Assembly (NCBI RefSeq): GCF_007858255.1
Contig: NZ_VFEU01000001.1
Coordinates: forward strand, 124,001-188,000
Direction: 5' to 3'
Length of the DNA stretch: 64,000 nt
Origin: Pseudomonas rhodesiae
GTDB taxonomy: Bacteria > Pseudomonadota > Gammaproteobacteria > Pseudomonadales > Pseudomonadaceae
Position numbers and translations under genes: made by a program. The first letter of the stretch is position 1. Every line of letters starts with the position of its first letter. Of the stretch, positions 11,065-20,400 are shown piece after piece. The notes beneath the pieces are model-generated. The model ran no database searches, was not told where the DNA came from, and saw only the letters and a list, made by a program, of their open reading frames with translations.

Positions 11065-14000
11065 ATGCAATGGATTTTCATGCTGATAGGGCTGATGCTC
11101 GGCTGGACGCTCGATGAGTCGTTCTATGATGCGGGCATCGGTGCGCTGTTGGGGTTGGGCATTGGCCAGGCGATCCGCCTGTCGATGCTGTCGTCCCAGG
11201 CGGACCAACAGGCTCGTCAGCTGGAGGCCGCGCAAAAAGCCCTGAGCGCCGTCGAGCAGCGTCTGGCGCAGTTGGAAAGACCCGCGCTACAACCCGATCC
11301 CACACCTGCGCCGCCGGTATTTGTCGAAACGCCTGTGGCCGAAGCTCCCCAAGCCGCACCGCCACCCAAGGCAGTCGAACTGGTTTGGGAATTACCGCCT
11401 GAACTGGCCCCGGTGGCCGTCACCAAGCAAGCCAGCCAACCGTTGCCCGCCGACGTGTGGGCACCGGCTCCAACACCTACGCCTGCACCGCTCCCCAAAG
11501 AACCGGTCGTACCCCGTGGCCCCACCCTTATCGAGCGCGCCCTCGGCGGCGCGCGGAATTGGCTGTTTGGCGGCAATACCGTGCTGCGCGTCGGGGTGGT
11601 GCTGTTGTTTCTCGGCCTGGCGTTCCTGCTGCGCTATGCCACCGAAGGCATGGTGGTGCCGATCGAAGTGCGTTACGCCGGTGTGGCGGCGGCGGCCATC
11701 GGCCTGCTGGGTTTGGGCTGGTGGTTGCGACTGCGCAACAGCAACTATGGGTTGATGCTGCAAGGCACCGGGATTGCGGTGCTGTACCTCACGGTGTTCG
11801 CCGCGATGCGCCTGCATCCGCTGATCGATCCGAGTGCGGCGCTGGGTCTGTTGGTGGCGGTGACGGTGTTCTCGGCGATCCTGGCGATTACCCAGGACGC
11901 GCTGGGGTTGGCCTGCGCGGCGGCGCTTGGCGGGTTCGCCGCGCCGATTCTGACCTCTACCGGGTCGGGCAATCATGTGGCGTTGTTCAGTTACTTTGCC
12001 TTGCTCAACACTGGCATCCTCGCCATCGCCTGGTTCAAGGCCTGGCGCTTGCTCAACCTGATCGGTTTTGTCGGCACCTTCGGCATTGGCTTCGCCTGGG
12101 GCTTGCGTTCCTACACCCCGGAATTGCTGTGGAGCACCGAACCGTTTCTGGTGTTGTTCTTCCTGATGTACCTGGCCATCGGCCTGTTGTTTGCGCGCCG
12201 TAAATTGCTGCAGATGCGCGACGCGCCGCAAGACGATAGCCGTGGCGCACTGTTGCGCTGGTCGGCGGCCAAAGGTGATTACGTCGATGGCAGTATGCTG
12301 TTCGGCCCGCCGCTGGTGGGCTTTGGCTTGCAATTCGCGTTGGTGCAGCACTTGGAATTTGCGGCGGCGTTCAGCGCGTTGGGCCTGGGCATTATCTATA
12401 TGGGCTTGGCCCGAGTGCTCAGCGGCGGGCGCGCCTTGCTGCTGGCGGAAACCTGTCTGGCCCTCGGTGTGATTTTCGCCAGCCTGGCTATTCCGCTGGG
12501 GCTGGACGCACGCTGGACCGCTGCCGCCTGGGCCGTGGAAGGCGCCGGGATTTTCTGGCTGGGCTTGCGCCAGCAGCGGCCATTGGCGCGAGCATTCGGC
12601 CTACTGCTGCAATTGGGTTCGGCGCTGGTGTTCCTCAGCGAATTGCAGCTGGGCGAGCGTACCTTGCTGCAAGGCGCGCCACTGGGCGCACTGCTGCTGG
12701 GCGTGGCGTTGCTGTTCAGCTTCGACCAATTGCGCAAAGCCTCGGCCGAGCAGGCCGCAGAATGGGAGCGCAAGGGCCTGCCGCTACTGGCGAGCCTCGG
12801 TTTGAGCTGTCTGTACCTGCTGGCACCGTTGTTGTTGCTGACCCAGGGCACCGCGATCAGTTGGGCCATCGCCGGCCTGGCGACCCTGTTTGTCGGCCTG
12901 CGCATCGGCTCGCGGACTTTCCTGTTTACTGCGTTCGCCGTGCAATTGCTGGGCGGCGCACTGTTCCTGCTGCGCCTGCGAAGCGGTGAGGGCGCTGCGG
13001 TGTTCGACGCCGGTTGGAGCGGTTTGCTGACCGCATCGTTGATCGGCCTGGCCTTGATCGGCGGCATGTTGCTGGCAGTACGTGACGATACGGTGCGCGG
13101 CGATGTGCGGTTGTTGCGTGGGTTGTCGGTGGTGCTGCTCGCCGGCCTGGTATTGATCAACCTCGCGGTGCTGTTTGTGCTGCCTTGGGCCAGCGCCAGC
13201 GGCGTGTGGGCGGTCAGTGGTCTGTTGATCATCTGGCTGAGCCTGTACCTGCAACAACGCGTGAGTTTTGTATTTGGGTTGTTGCTGCAATTGATCGGTG
13301 GCGGTTCGTTCCTGCTGTCGGTGCCGGCGCTGCTCGGGCCGTTGTCCGGTGAAGATCTGCGGCCCTTGGCCCACAGCGGCTTCTGGACCCCGATGGTGCT
13401 GGGCCTGGCCGCGCTGGTCGGCGCTTGGCGCCTGCAACGTCAACCCCATGCGCCCTTGTTTGCTGCGCTGAAGCTGCAACGTCTGTCCGACCTGTTGCTG
13501 GTGTGGGGCGCGGCCTGGTGGACCCTGGCGGTGAGCGGCGAAGTGCTGCGGTTTATTCCCGACGAACTGCAGGGCGCATTCTGGCTGGGAATCGCGGCGC
13601 TCAGCGTGGCGATCTGGAGTGTCTGTGCAACGCGCCTGCGCTGGGCTTCCCTGGGTATGCTATGCACCCTGCTGATGCCGGCGGCGGGCATGGTGCTGCT
13701 GGTGTCCGCCCATACCTATTACCACCCAGCGGCGCATTACGGCTGGCTGGCTTGGCTGGCGGTGTTTACCGTGCATTTCCTCTCGCTGCGGCGGTTGGCG
13801 CCAGTGGTGCCGGGCAAGGTGCTGAGCGTCGCCCATGTGCTGGGCTGCTGGATGCTGATCGGCGTGCTGGCCTTGGAGCTGCGTTACGGCCTGTTGAGTC
13901 TATCCAGCGAATACAACGCCTGGCGTTGGCTGGGTTGGGCGATTCTGCCGAGCCTGTACCTGGTGCTGGCCGCCACGCCGCGCCAATGGCCGTGGCCGGT

Positions 14001-14622
14001 GGCGGCGTATCCACGGGAATATCGTGTGCTGGCCGCGCTGCCGTTGGCGGTGTTGATGCTCGGTTGGTTCTGGCTGGCCAACACGTTCAGCGACGGCACG
14101 GCCAAGCCGCTGCCTTACGTACCCTTGCTCAACCCGTTGGACTTGGGCCTGCTGTTCGCCTTGTTGGGTGTGTACCTGTTGTCGCGTAGTGTGGCGCCCC
14201 AGCGTGGGCCGCGGGCGCAGTTGATCGCACAGGGTGTGGCGGGGCTGTCGCTGTTTGCGTTCTTCACCGCGCTGGTGATGCGCACTGCACACCATTGGGG
14301 CGGCGTGCCGTTTCATCTGGATGCGCTGCTGGCGTCGATGCTGGTGCAGGCCAGCCTGTCGATCGTGTGGACGCTGATCGCCCTCGGCCTGATGATCGGC
14401 GGCCATCTGCGTTACCGTCGCGACGTGTGGCTGATCGGCGCGGCGCTGATTGCAGTGGTGGTCGCCAAGCTGTTCTTTGTCGAATTGAGCAACCGTGGCG
14501 GCCTGGCGCGGATCGTGTCGTTTATCGGTGTGGGCGGGTTGTTGCTGGTGGTGGGTTATTTCGCGCCGCTGCCGCCCAAGCGTGCCGAACCTGTGTTGGA
14601 AACGGAAGGAGCAAGCTCTTGA
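11065..14622 (+). CDS. Large polytopic inner-membrane protein, DUF2339 family
   Basis: An 1185-residue protein of unknown function. Residues 1-35 form a membrane hairpin (MQWIFMLIGLMLGWTLDESFYDAGIGALLGLGIGQA). A coiled-coil stretch and a Pro/Ala-rich linker follow to about 155. The rest, from about 165 on, is an almost unbroken series of hydrophobic helices (I estimate well over 25). No catalytic motif is apparent. The stop codon overlaps the TTG start of the following DUF3999 gene, so the two are translationally coupled and may form one envelope complex. Gene order next to glgP and fbp hints at carbohydrate metabolism, but this is only positional. Confidence 0.8.
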   Translation: MQWIFMLIGLMLGWTLDESFYDAGIGALLGLGIGQAIRLSMLSSQADQQARQLEAAQKALSAVEQRLAQLERPALQPDPTPAPPVFVETPVAEAPQAAPPPKAVELVWELPPELAPVAVTKQASQPLPADVWAPAPTPTPAPLPKEPVVPRGPTLIERALGGARNWLFGGNTVLRVGVVLLFLGLAFLLRYATEGMVVPIEVRYAGVAAAAIGLLGLGWWLRLRNSNYGLMLQGTGIAVLYLTVFAAMRLHPLIDPSAALGLLVAVTVFSAILAITQDALGLACAAALGGFAAPILTSTGSGNHVALFSYFALLNTGILAIAWFKAWRLLNLIGFVGTFGIGFAWGLRSYTPELLWSTEPFLVLFFLMYLAIGLLFARRKLLQMRDAPQDDSRGALLRWSAAKGDYVDGSMLFGPPLVGFGLQFALVQHLEFAAAFSALGLGIIYMGLARVLSGGRALLLAETCLALGVIFASLAIPLGLDARWTAAAWAVEGAGIFWLGLRQQRPLARAFGLLLQLGSALVFLSELQLGERTLLQGAPLGALLLGVALLFSFDQLRKASAEQAAEWERKGLPLLASLGLSCLYLLAPLLLLTQGTAISWAIAGLATLFVGLRIGSRTFLFTAFAVQLLGGALFLLRLRSGEGAAVFDAGWSGLLTASLIGLALIGGMLLAVRDDTVRGDVRLLRGLSVVLLAGLVLINLAVLFVLPWASASGVWAVSGLLIIWLSLYLQQRVSFVFGLLLQLIGGGSFLLSVPALLGPLSGEDLRPLAHSGFWTPMVLGLAALVGAWRLQRQPHAPLFAALKLQRLSDLLLVWGAAWWTLAVSGEVLRFIPDELQGAFWLGIAALSVAIWSVCATRLRWASLGMLCTLLMPAAGMVLLVSAHTYYHPAAHYGWLAWLAVFTVHFLSLRRLAPVVPGKVLSVAHVLGCWMLIGVLALELRYGLLSLSSEYNAWRWLGWAILPSLYLVLAATPRQWPWPVAAYPREYRVLAALPLAVLMLGWFWLANTFSDGTAKPLPYVPLLNPLDLGLLFALLGVYLLSRSVAPQRGPRAQLIAQGVAGLSLFAFFTALVMRTAHHWGGVPFHLDALLASMLVQASLSIVWTLIALGLMIGGHLRYRRDVWLIGAALIAVVVAKLFFVELSNRGGLARIVSFIGVGGLLLVVGYFAPLPPKRAEPVLETEGASS

Positions 14623-15974
14623 TCGGTAAGTTGAGTGTGGCCTTGGCCGGCGTGTGTGTGGCGCTGTGTGTGGGGGCCCAGGAGGGCCCGGCTGATTTCA
14701 CTACGCAGGTGCCGCTGGCCGTCAGCGGCAACGGCCCCTGGTATCGCCTGGAATTGCCCTTGGCCGTGCAACTGAACGCGCGCCAGGCCGATCTTAGCGA
14801 CGTGCGCGTGTTCAACGCCGCTGGTGAGCCCCAGGCGTATGCGTTGTCGCGCCAGGCCGCCTCAAGCACGGAAAGCCGCTCGGTTACCGACGTGAAGTGG
14901 TTCCCGCTGTACGCGGCCGACACCCGCGAAACCTTGCCCGGCGTGGTGATGAAAACCACCACCGAAGGCACCCTGGTGGAAATCAAACCGTCCTCGGTCG
15001 CCAAGCCCGGTACGCAGGTGTTGCGTGGCTGGGTGCTGGATGCCAGTGCGATCAAGGCGCCGTTGCAGCAGTTGAACCTCGACTGGAGCCGTGAGCAGGA
15101 AGGCTTCCAGCGCTTCACTATCGAAGCCAGCGATGATTTGCAGCACTGGGAATCCTGGGGCGATGGGCAAGTGGCGCGATTGTCGTTCGCCGACGAGCGG
15201 GTCGAGCAGCATGACGTCAGCCTGCCCGGGCAATCGGCGCGTTACCTGCGCCTGCTGTGGCAGGGCCAGGCCGCGCCACTGCTGACTTCGGCCAAGCTGG
15301 TGAGCGCCACCCGCAGCAGCCTGCCGCAGCCGTTGGTGTGGTCGCCGCCGCTGGCGGGCACGCGGCTGGGGGCCGGTGAATACAGTTGGCAACTGCCCAC
15401 GGGCCTGAGTGCCGAGCGTGTGCGCATCGAATTGTCGCAGCCCAACACCCTTGCGCCGGTGAGTGTGTCGGGGCGCCGTGACAACAAGCAGACCTGGCAA
15501 CCACTGAGTTCGGGCCTGCTGTACCGCCTGACCCAGAATGGCCAGGACGTGGTGCAGGATGAGTTGGCATTGCCGGGCCAGGTGCTGAACCAGATCCGCT
15601 TGCAGGTCGACGAACGCGGCGGCGGCCTGGGCGCCGAAGCGCCGGCCTTGCGCTTTGCGGTGCGTGCCACGCAAGTGGTGTTCCTGGCGCGGGGCGAACC
15701 GCCGTTCACCCTGGCGTTGGGCAATGCCACGGTGAAGGCGGCGAACTTGCCGTTGTCCACGCTGATTCCTGACTACAGCGCCGAGCGTCTCAAGTCCCTG
15801 GGGCAAGCCAAGGTGGTGGGGGCGGCAGTGGTCAAGGCGCCCGCCGTCACCGTGGCGCCAGAGGAGGGCCGCGACTGGAAGAAACTCGGTTTGTGGGCCG
15901 TGCTGCTGCTGGGCGTGGCGGCGCTGGGGGCCATGGCCTACAGTTTGTTGCGCAAACCGCAGGGCCAGCCGTGA
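14619..15974 (+). CDS. DUF3999 family periplasmic/membrane protein
   Basis: A 451-residue protein. It has a short signal peptide (LIGKLSVALAGVCVALCVGAQ), a beta-rich periplasmic body of about 390 residues, and one C-terminal membrane helix (LGLWAVLLLGVAALGAMAYSLL) with a short basic tail. The body repeats jelly-roll-like patterns (RFTIEASDDLQHWESWGDG and RYLRLLWQG) that resemble carbohydrate-binding-like folds; that is inference. The start is TTG at 14619, with AAGGAG upstream, overlapping the stop of the DUF2339 gene by four bases. Function is unknown. It probably works with the upstream protein. Confidence 0.78.
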   Translation: MIGKLSVALAGVCVALCVGAQEGPADFTTQVPLAVSGNGPWYRLELPLAVQLNARQADLSDVRVFNAAGEPQAYALSRQAASSTESRSVTDVKWFPLYAADTRETLPGVVMKTTTEGTLVEIKPSSVAKPGTQVLRGWVLDASAIKAPLQQLNLDWSREQEGFQRFTIEASDDLQHWESWGDGQVARLSFADERVEQHDVSLPGQSARYLRLLWQGQAAPLLTSAKLVSATRSSLPQPLVWSPPLAGTRLGAGEYSWQLPTGLSAERVRIELSQPNTLAPVSVSGRRDNKQTWQPLSSGLLYRLTQNGQDVVQDELALPGQVLNQIRLQVDERGGGLGAEAPALRFAVRATQVVFLARGEPPFTLALGNATVKAANLPLSTLIPDYSAERLKSLGQAKVVGAAVVKAPAVTVAPEEGRDWKKLGLWAVLLLGVAALGAMAYSLLRKPQGQP

Positions 15975-15982
15975 ACTCTATT

Positions 15983-16017
15983 GGGGTTAAATCCTCTGAT
16001 GAGAGGAAATTAGCCCC
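15983..16017 (+). terminator. Hairpin between the DUF3999 gene and fbp
   Basis: GGGGTTAA at 15983-15990 pairs with TTAGCCCC at 16010-16017, and TCCTCT with AGAGGA inside, giving about 14 pairs with one bulge and a GATG loop. No T-tract follows directly. It may end the DUF2339-DUF3999 transcript or be a leader structure of fbp. Confidence 0.35.
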
Positions 16018-16071
16018 GACTCGCGCTAAACTGCGCGGGTTTTTAAGCCCCCCCATTCATCGGAGCCTTCC

Positions 16072-17082
16072 ATGTCCCGCGTTACCTTGAGTCGCTATTT
16101 GATCGAGCAGACCCGCAGCAACAACACGCCTGCCGATCTGCGCTTCCTTATCGAAGTGGTGGCGCGTGCTTGCAAGGAAATCAGCCACGCCGTGTCCAAA
16201 GGCGCACTGGGCGGTGTCCTGGGCAGCATGGGCACTGAAAACGTGCAGGGCGAAGTGCAGAAGAAACTCGACGTGCTGTCCAACGAGATTCTGCTTGAAG
16301 CCAACGAATGGGGCGGTCACCTGGCCGGCATGGCGTCCGAAGAAATGGACAATGCCTACCAGATTCCCGGCAAATACCCGAAAGGCGCCTACCTGCTGGT
16401 GTTCGACCCTCTGGACGGCTCGTCCAACATCGACATCAACGCGCCGGTTGGCACCATCTTCTCGGTGCTGCGTTGCCCGAACGAATACCTGAGCCAGAAC
16501 GAAGCGCTGAACGAAAAGGCCTTCCTGCAGCCAGGCACCGAGCAGGTCGCCGCCGGTTACGCGATCTACGGTCCACAGACCATGCTGGTACTGACCCTGG
16601 GCGATGGCGTCAAAGGCTTCACCCTGGACCGCGAAATGGGCAGCTTCGTGTTGACCCACGAGGACATCTCGATCCCTGCGTCCACCCAGGAATTTGCGAT
16701 CAACATGTCCAACCAGCGCCACTGGGAAGCCCCGGTACAGCGCTATGTCAGCGAGTTGATGGAAGGCGAAGAAGGCCCGTTGAAGAAGAACTTCAACATG
16801 CGCTGGGTCGCGGCGATGGTGGCCGACGTGCACCGTATCCTCACCCGTGGCGGTCTGTTCATGTACCCACGCGACAGCCGCGAGCCGTCCAAGCCGGGCA
16901 AACTGCGCCTGATGTACGAAGCCAACCCGATGTCGTTCCTGGTCGAGCAGGCGGGCGGTGCGTCTACCGACGGCCACCAGCGCATTCTCGACATCCAACC
17001 CGAGGGCCTGCACCAGCGTGTGGCGGTGTTCCTGGGTTCGAAGGAAGAGGTTGAGCGCGTAACGGCCTACCACAAGCAGTAA
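16072..17082 (+). CDS. fbp: Fructose-1,6-bisphosphatase class I
   Basis: Hydrolyses fructose-1,6-bisphosphate to fructose-6-phosphate in gluconeogenesis, cytoplasmic. The product is 336 residues, usual for class I. The metal and substrate site [14 protein letters not shown] is near residue 118, and [19 protein letters not shown] near 280 is the family signature. The ATG follows CGGAGCC. It has its own terminator. Gluconeogenesis is the main direction of carbon flow when pseudomonads grow on amino acids such as histidine. Confidence 0.97.
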   Translation: MSRVTLSRYLIEQTRSNNTPADLRFLIEVVARACKEISHAVSKGALGGVLGSMGTENVQGEVQKKLDVLSNEILLEANEWGGHLAGMASEEMDNAYQIPGKYPKGAYLLVFDPLDGSSNIDINAPVGTIFSVLRCPNEYLSQNEALNEKAFLQPGTEQVAAGYAIYGPQTMLVLTLGDGVKGFTLDREMGSFVLTHEDISIPASTQEFAINMSNQRHWEAPVQRYVSELMEGEEGPLKKNFNMRWVAAMVADVHRILTRGGLFMYPRDSREPSKPGKLRLMYEANPMSFLVEQAGGASTDGHQRILDIQPEGLHQRVAVFLGSKEEVERVTAYHKQ

Positions 17083-17131
17083 CCTGCTGCGACCGGTAAC
17101 CGGTGTGGTTGTGAGCCGGTTCACCCTTAAA

Positions 17132-17170
17132 GAAGCCCCGAAACGTTTCAGCGTTTTCGGGGCTTTTTTT
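17132..17170 (+). terminator. Rho-independent terminator of fbp
   Basis: AAGCCCCGAAA and TTTTCGGGGCTT form a stem around a short loop and run into seven T. It lies about 50 bases past the fbp stop codon. Confidence 0.93.
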
Positions 17171-17258
17171 GTTTTCGTCCGTCGGGAACCAGACACCTCT
17201 TTTCCCTTCTAAGCTTCTGGCAGATACCCAAGCCGCTTCGCCCCTCCAGGAGTTTCCC

Positions 17259-17513
17259 ATGTCGTTACGCCGTCTCGCCCTGCTGACTTTTTGTGTTGTG
17301 TTGGCCGCTTGCAGCAAGGTCAACCAAGAGAACTACGCAAAGCTGTCGGCCGGGATGCCAAAGGCCGAGGTGGAGTCGCTATTGGGTAAGCCAACGGATT
17401 GTTCCGGCGCACTGGGCATGTCCAGCTGCACCTGGGGCGATAAAAACAGCTTTATCAGCGTTCAATATGCCGGTGACAAGGTTCTGATGTTTTCCGGGCA
17501 AGGCCTGAAGTAA
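17259..17513 (+). CDS. Small BamE/SmpA-like lipoprotein
   Basis: An 84-residue exported protein. The signal MSLRRLALLTFCVVLAAC ends in the lipobox LAAC, then comes a short body. AKLSAGMPKAEVESLLGKPTDC matches the start of BamE/OmlA-like folds. Two further Cys (GMSSCTWG and PTDC) could form a disulfide. It is too short to be BamE itself. AGGAG lies upstream of the ATG at 17259. The lipocalin gene follows after 30 bases and is probably co-transcribed. Confidence 0.75.
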   Translation: MSLRRLALLTFCVVLAACSKVNQENYAKLSAGMPKAEVESLLGKPTDCSGALGMSSCTWGDKNSFISVQYAGDKVLMFSGQGLK

Positions 17514-17543
17514 ACCGGGGCGAGAGCCTACGGGAGAAGAAGA

Positions 17544-18113
17544 ATGATGCGTTTTGTTTTGTTTCTTTGTGCCAGCCTGTTTTTGGCGGGCTGCGCCAGT
17601 CATTCTGGCGATGATCTGCAACCCAAGACCGCGAGCAACGTCAACCTGCATCGCTACCAGGGCACCTGGTATGAGCTGGCTCGCTTGCCGATGTACTTCC
17701 AGCGCAACTGCGCACAATCCGAAGCCCGCTACACCTTGCTGCCTGATGGCGACATGTCGGTGTTCAACCGTTGCCTGACCAACGAGTGGAAGTGGGAAGA
17801 AGCCCGAGGCACGGCCACGCCGCAAGTGCCGGGCAAGACCGACAAGCTTTGGGTCGAATTCAATAACTGGTTCACCGCGCTGTTACCGGGCGTCGCCAAG
17901 GGCGATTACTGGGTGTTGTACGTCAGCGATGACTACAAGACCGCCATCGTCGGCAGCCCAAGCCGTCGCTATATGTGGATTCTCTCGCGCACGCCGACGG
18001 TGAATGCCGACACCCGCGAAGACCTGCTGAGCAGGGCGCGTCAGCAAGGGTATGACACCACCCGATTGATCTGGCGTACGCCGGACAAGCAGATGGCCAA
18101 GAGTTCGCAGTAA
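17544..18113 (+). CDS. blc: Outer-membrane lipocalin lipoprotein Blc-like
   Basis: Bacterial lipocalin of 189 residues, thought to bind lipids or fatty acids at the outer membrane. The signal MMRFVLFLCASLFLAGC has the lipobox LAGC. The lipocalin GxW motif is YQGTWYELARLP near residue 40. The conserved later strands include DYWVLYVSDDYKTAIVGSPSRRYMWILSR. The ATG at 17544 or the next codon could serve as start. It converges on hutF across a REP hairpin. Confidence 0.88.
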   Translation: MMRFVLFLCASLFLAGCASHSGDDLQPKTASNVNLHRYQGTWYELARLPMYFQRNCAQSEARYTLLPDGDMSVFNRCLTNEWKWEEARGTATPQVPGKTDKLWVEFNNWFTALLPGVAKGDYWVLYVSDDYKTAIVGSPSRRYMWILSRTPTVNADTREDLLSRARQQGYDTTRLIWRTPDKQMAKSSQ

Positions 18114-18130
18114 CCCTGGATCGCTACAGA

Positions 18131-18162
18131 ATGTGGGAGGGGTCAAGCCCTCTCCCACATTG
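18131..18162. repeat. REP-type single palindrome
   Basis: AATGTGGGAGGGG and CCTCTCCCACATT form a near-perfect stem between the convergent genes blc and hutF, 17 bases after the first stop. It may double as a transcription block for both. Confidence 0.7.
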
Positions 18163-18177
18163 GTTATGGGCTAACTG

Positions 18178-19542
18178 TTAGCCCAACAAATCCTTCAGGA
18201 CTTGCGTGAATGCACGGCGGCTATCTTCCTCCCCGGCATGCCGCCCATCGCGCACCACCCACTGGCCGTTGACCAGCACATCGCGCACCTGGCGATCACC
18301 GCCGGCAAATAACCAGCGATTGAGAATGCCATCCTCTGTGGCGGTTGCCAGGTACGGATCATTGCCGTCCAGCACGATCCAGTCCGCGCGTTTACCCACT
18401 TCCAACCGGCCTATCGGCTGTCCCAGCGCCTGGGCGCCACCGTCCAGTGCCGCATCGAATAAAGTGCGTCCAACCATCGGCTGATCGCTGCGATACAAGC
18501 GGTTGCGTCGCTGATCGCGTAGGCGCTGGCCGTATTCCAGCCAACGCAGCTCTTCGACCACACTCAACGACACATGGCTGTCGGAGCCAATCCCCAGGCG
18601 CCCGCCCTGTGCAAGAAAATCCACCGCCGGGAAAATCCCATCGCCCAGGTTCGCTTCGGTGGTCAGGCACAGGCCGGCAATCGCGCGGCTCTTGGCCATG
18701 CGTGTAACTTCATCCGCGTCGGCGTGAGTGGCGTGCACCAGGCACCAGCGCTCATCAACTTCAACATGGTCATACAGCCATTGCAGCGGGCGCTTGCCGC
18801 TCCAGGCCAGGCAGTCGTCGACTTCCTTCTGTTGCTCGGCGATGTGGATATGCACCGGGCATGCCTTGTCGCTGGCGGCCAGAACTTCATTGATCTGTTG
18901 TGGCGTGACGGCGCGCAAGGAGTGAAAGCACAAGCCCAAATGCTGCGCCGGTTGTGCCGTCAGGATCGGTTGCAGTCGCGCTTGCAGATCCAGGTAGTTT
19001 TCCGTGCTGTTGATAAAGCGCCGCTGCCCGTCATTCGGCGCCTGGCCGCCAAATCCGGAATGGCTGTAGAGCACCGGTAGCAAGGTCAAGCCGATGCCGC
19101 TGGCGGCGGCCGCCTGGCTGATTTGTCGCGACAATTCCGTGGGGTCGGCATAGGGCTGGCCCTGGGTGTCGTGATGCACGTAGTGAAATTCGGCGACTGA
19201 GGTGTAACCCGCTTTGAGCATTTCGATATACAGCTGACGTGCGATCACCTGGAGTTGCTCCGGGTTGATCCTGCCGACCATGCGGTACATCAGGTCGCGC
19301 CAGGTCCAGAAACTGTCGTTCGGGTTGCCGGCCACTTCCGCCATGCCCGCCATGGCGCGTTGGAACGCGTGGGAATGCAGGTTGGGCATACCCGCCAACA
19401 CCGGGCCTCTTAGCCGTTCGGCATGGTCTGCACTGGCATTGGACTCAACATGGGTCAGCAGGCCGTCGGCGCTGACCTCAAGACGTACATTGTTGGCCCA
19501 TCCACTAGGCAGCAGCGCGCGTTCGGCGAAGAAAGCGGACAT
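18178..19542 (-). CDS. hutF: Formimidoylglutamate deiminase
   Basis: Converts N-formimidoyl-L-glutamate to N-formyl-L-glutamate and ammonia, the step that distinguishes the five-step Pseudomonas pathway. The protein is 454 residues, of the amidohydrolase superfamily. The metal-binding HxH is in MPNLHSHAFQRAM near residue 57. Later ligands lie in LCFHSLRAV, VHIHIAEQ and IGSDSHVS. It diverges from hutC, and a HutC-type palindrome lies 30 bases before its start codon, so it is probably repressed by HutC and induced by urocanate. Its product feeds HutG, encoded at the far end of the locus. Confidence 0.95.
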   Translation of the reverse strand: MSAFFAERALLPSGWANNVRLEVSADGLLTHVESNASADHAERLRGPVLAGMPNLHSHAFQRAMAGMAEVAGNPNDSFWTWRDLMYRMVGRINPEQLQVIARQLYIEMLKAGYTSVAEFHYVHHDTQGQPYADPTELSRQISQAAAASGIGLTLLPVLYSHSGFGGQAPNDGQRRFINSTENYLDLQARLQPILTAQPAQHLGLCFHSLRAVTPQQINEVLAASDKACPVHIHIAEQQKEVDDCLAWSGKRPLQWLYDHVEVDERWCLVHATHADADEVTRMAKSRAIAGLCLTTEANLGDGIFPAVDFLAQGGRLGIGSDSHVSLSVVEELRWLEYGQRLRDQRRNRLYRSDQPMVGRTLFDAALDGGAQALGQPIGRLEVGKRADWIVLDGNDPYLATATEDGILNRWLFAGGDRQVRDVLVNGQWVVRDGRHAGEEDSRRAFTQVLKDLLG

Positions 19543-19571
19543 GATTAGAGCACCCCGGTCGTGTGTTTATT

Positions 19572-19581
19572 TGTATATACA
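19572..19581. promoter_or_regulatory. HutC operator between hutF and hutC
   Basis: TGTATATACA is a perfect palindrome of the TGTA-N2-TACA type recognised by HutC. Further TATACA repeats run on to its right. It lies in the 108-base divergent gap, so one operator could serve both hutF and hutCD, giving autoregulation. Confidence 0.7.
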
Positions 19582-19650
19582 TATACAGACGTTTGCCTGC
19601 TCGGTAAACTCCGGCAATCTATGCATCTTTTCCTACTGCAAGGATCCCCC

Positions 19651-20400
19651 GTGCCGACTCCGCCCGCCAACTCTTCGCTGGCTGCCCACATGGACGAAAG
19701 TCCGGCGCCCTTGTATGCCCGCGTCAAACACATGATCAGCCAGCAAATCCTCAACGGTAACTGGCCGCCTCATTATCGCGTGCCATCGGAAAGCGAGCTG
19801 GTCAGCCAATTGGGCTTCAGCCGCATGACCATCAACCGCGCCCTGCGCGAGCTGACCGCCGAAGGTCTGTTGGTGCGCATGCAGGGCGTCGGCACCTTCG
19901 TCGCCGAGCCGAAAAGCCAGTCGGCGCTGTTCGAAGTGCACAACATCGCCGATGAAATCGCCTCCCGTGGCCACCGGCATACCTGCCAGGTCATTACCCT
20001 GGGCGAGGAGGCCGCCGGTTCCGAGCGCGCCGTGGCTCTGGAAATGCGCGAAGGCGGGCGGGTGTTTCATTCGTTGATCGTGCATTACGAAAACGACATT
20101 CCCGTGCAAATCGAAGACCGTTTCGTCAACGCCCTGGTCGCACCGCAATACCTGCAACAGGATTTCACCCTGCAAACCCCCTACGCGTACCTCAACCAAG
20201 TAGCGCCGCTGACCGAAGGCGAGCATGTGGTGGAAGCCATTCTTGCCGACGCTTCTGAATGCCAGCTGCTGCAGATTGAACCGAGCGAACCGTGCCTGTT
20301 GATTCGTCGTCGCACTTGGTCAGGCCGCCAACCGGTGACCGCCGCACGCTTGATCCACCCCGGTTCCCGTCACAGCCTGGAAGGACGTTTCAGCAAATGA
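19651..20400 (+). CDS. hutC: Histidine utilisation repressor HutC (GntR/UTRA)
   Basis: GntR-family repressor of the hut genes, released by urocanate. From the GTG at 19651 (AAGGA upstream) it is 249 residues. The winged helix covers about residues 20-90 (PLYARVKHMISQQIL, SESELVSQLGFSRMTINRAL), followed by a UTRA ligand domain. In-frame codons further upstream run through the operator region and are less likely coding. The last codon overlaps the start of hutD (ATGA), so the two are translationally coupled. Confidence 0.93.
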   Translation: MPTPPANSSLAAHMDESPAPLYARVKHMISQQILNGNWPPHYRVPSESELVSQLGFSRMTINRALRELTAEGLLVRMQGVGTFVAEPKSQSALFEVHNIADEIASRGHRHTCQVITLGEEAAGSERAVALEMREGGRVFHSLIVHYENDIPVQIEDRFVNALVAPQYLQQDFTLQTPYAYLNQVAPLTEGEHVVEAILADASECQLLQIEPSEPCLLIRRRTWSGRQPVTAARLIHPGSRHSLEGRFSK

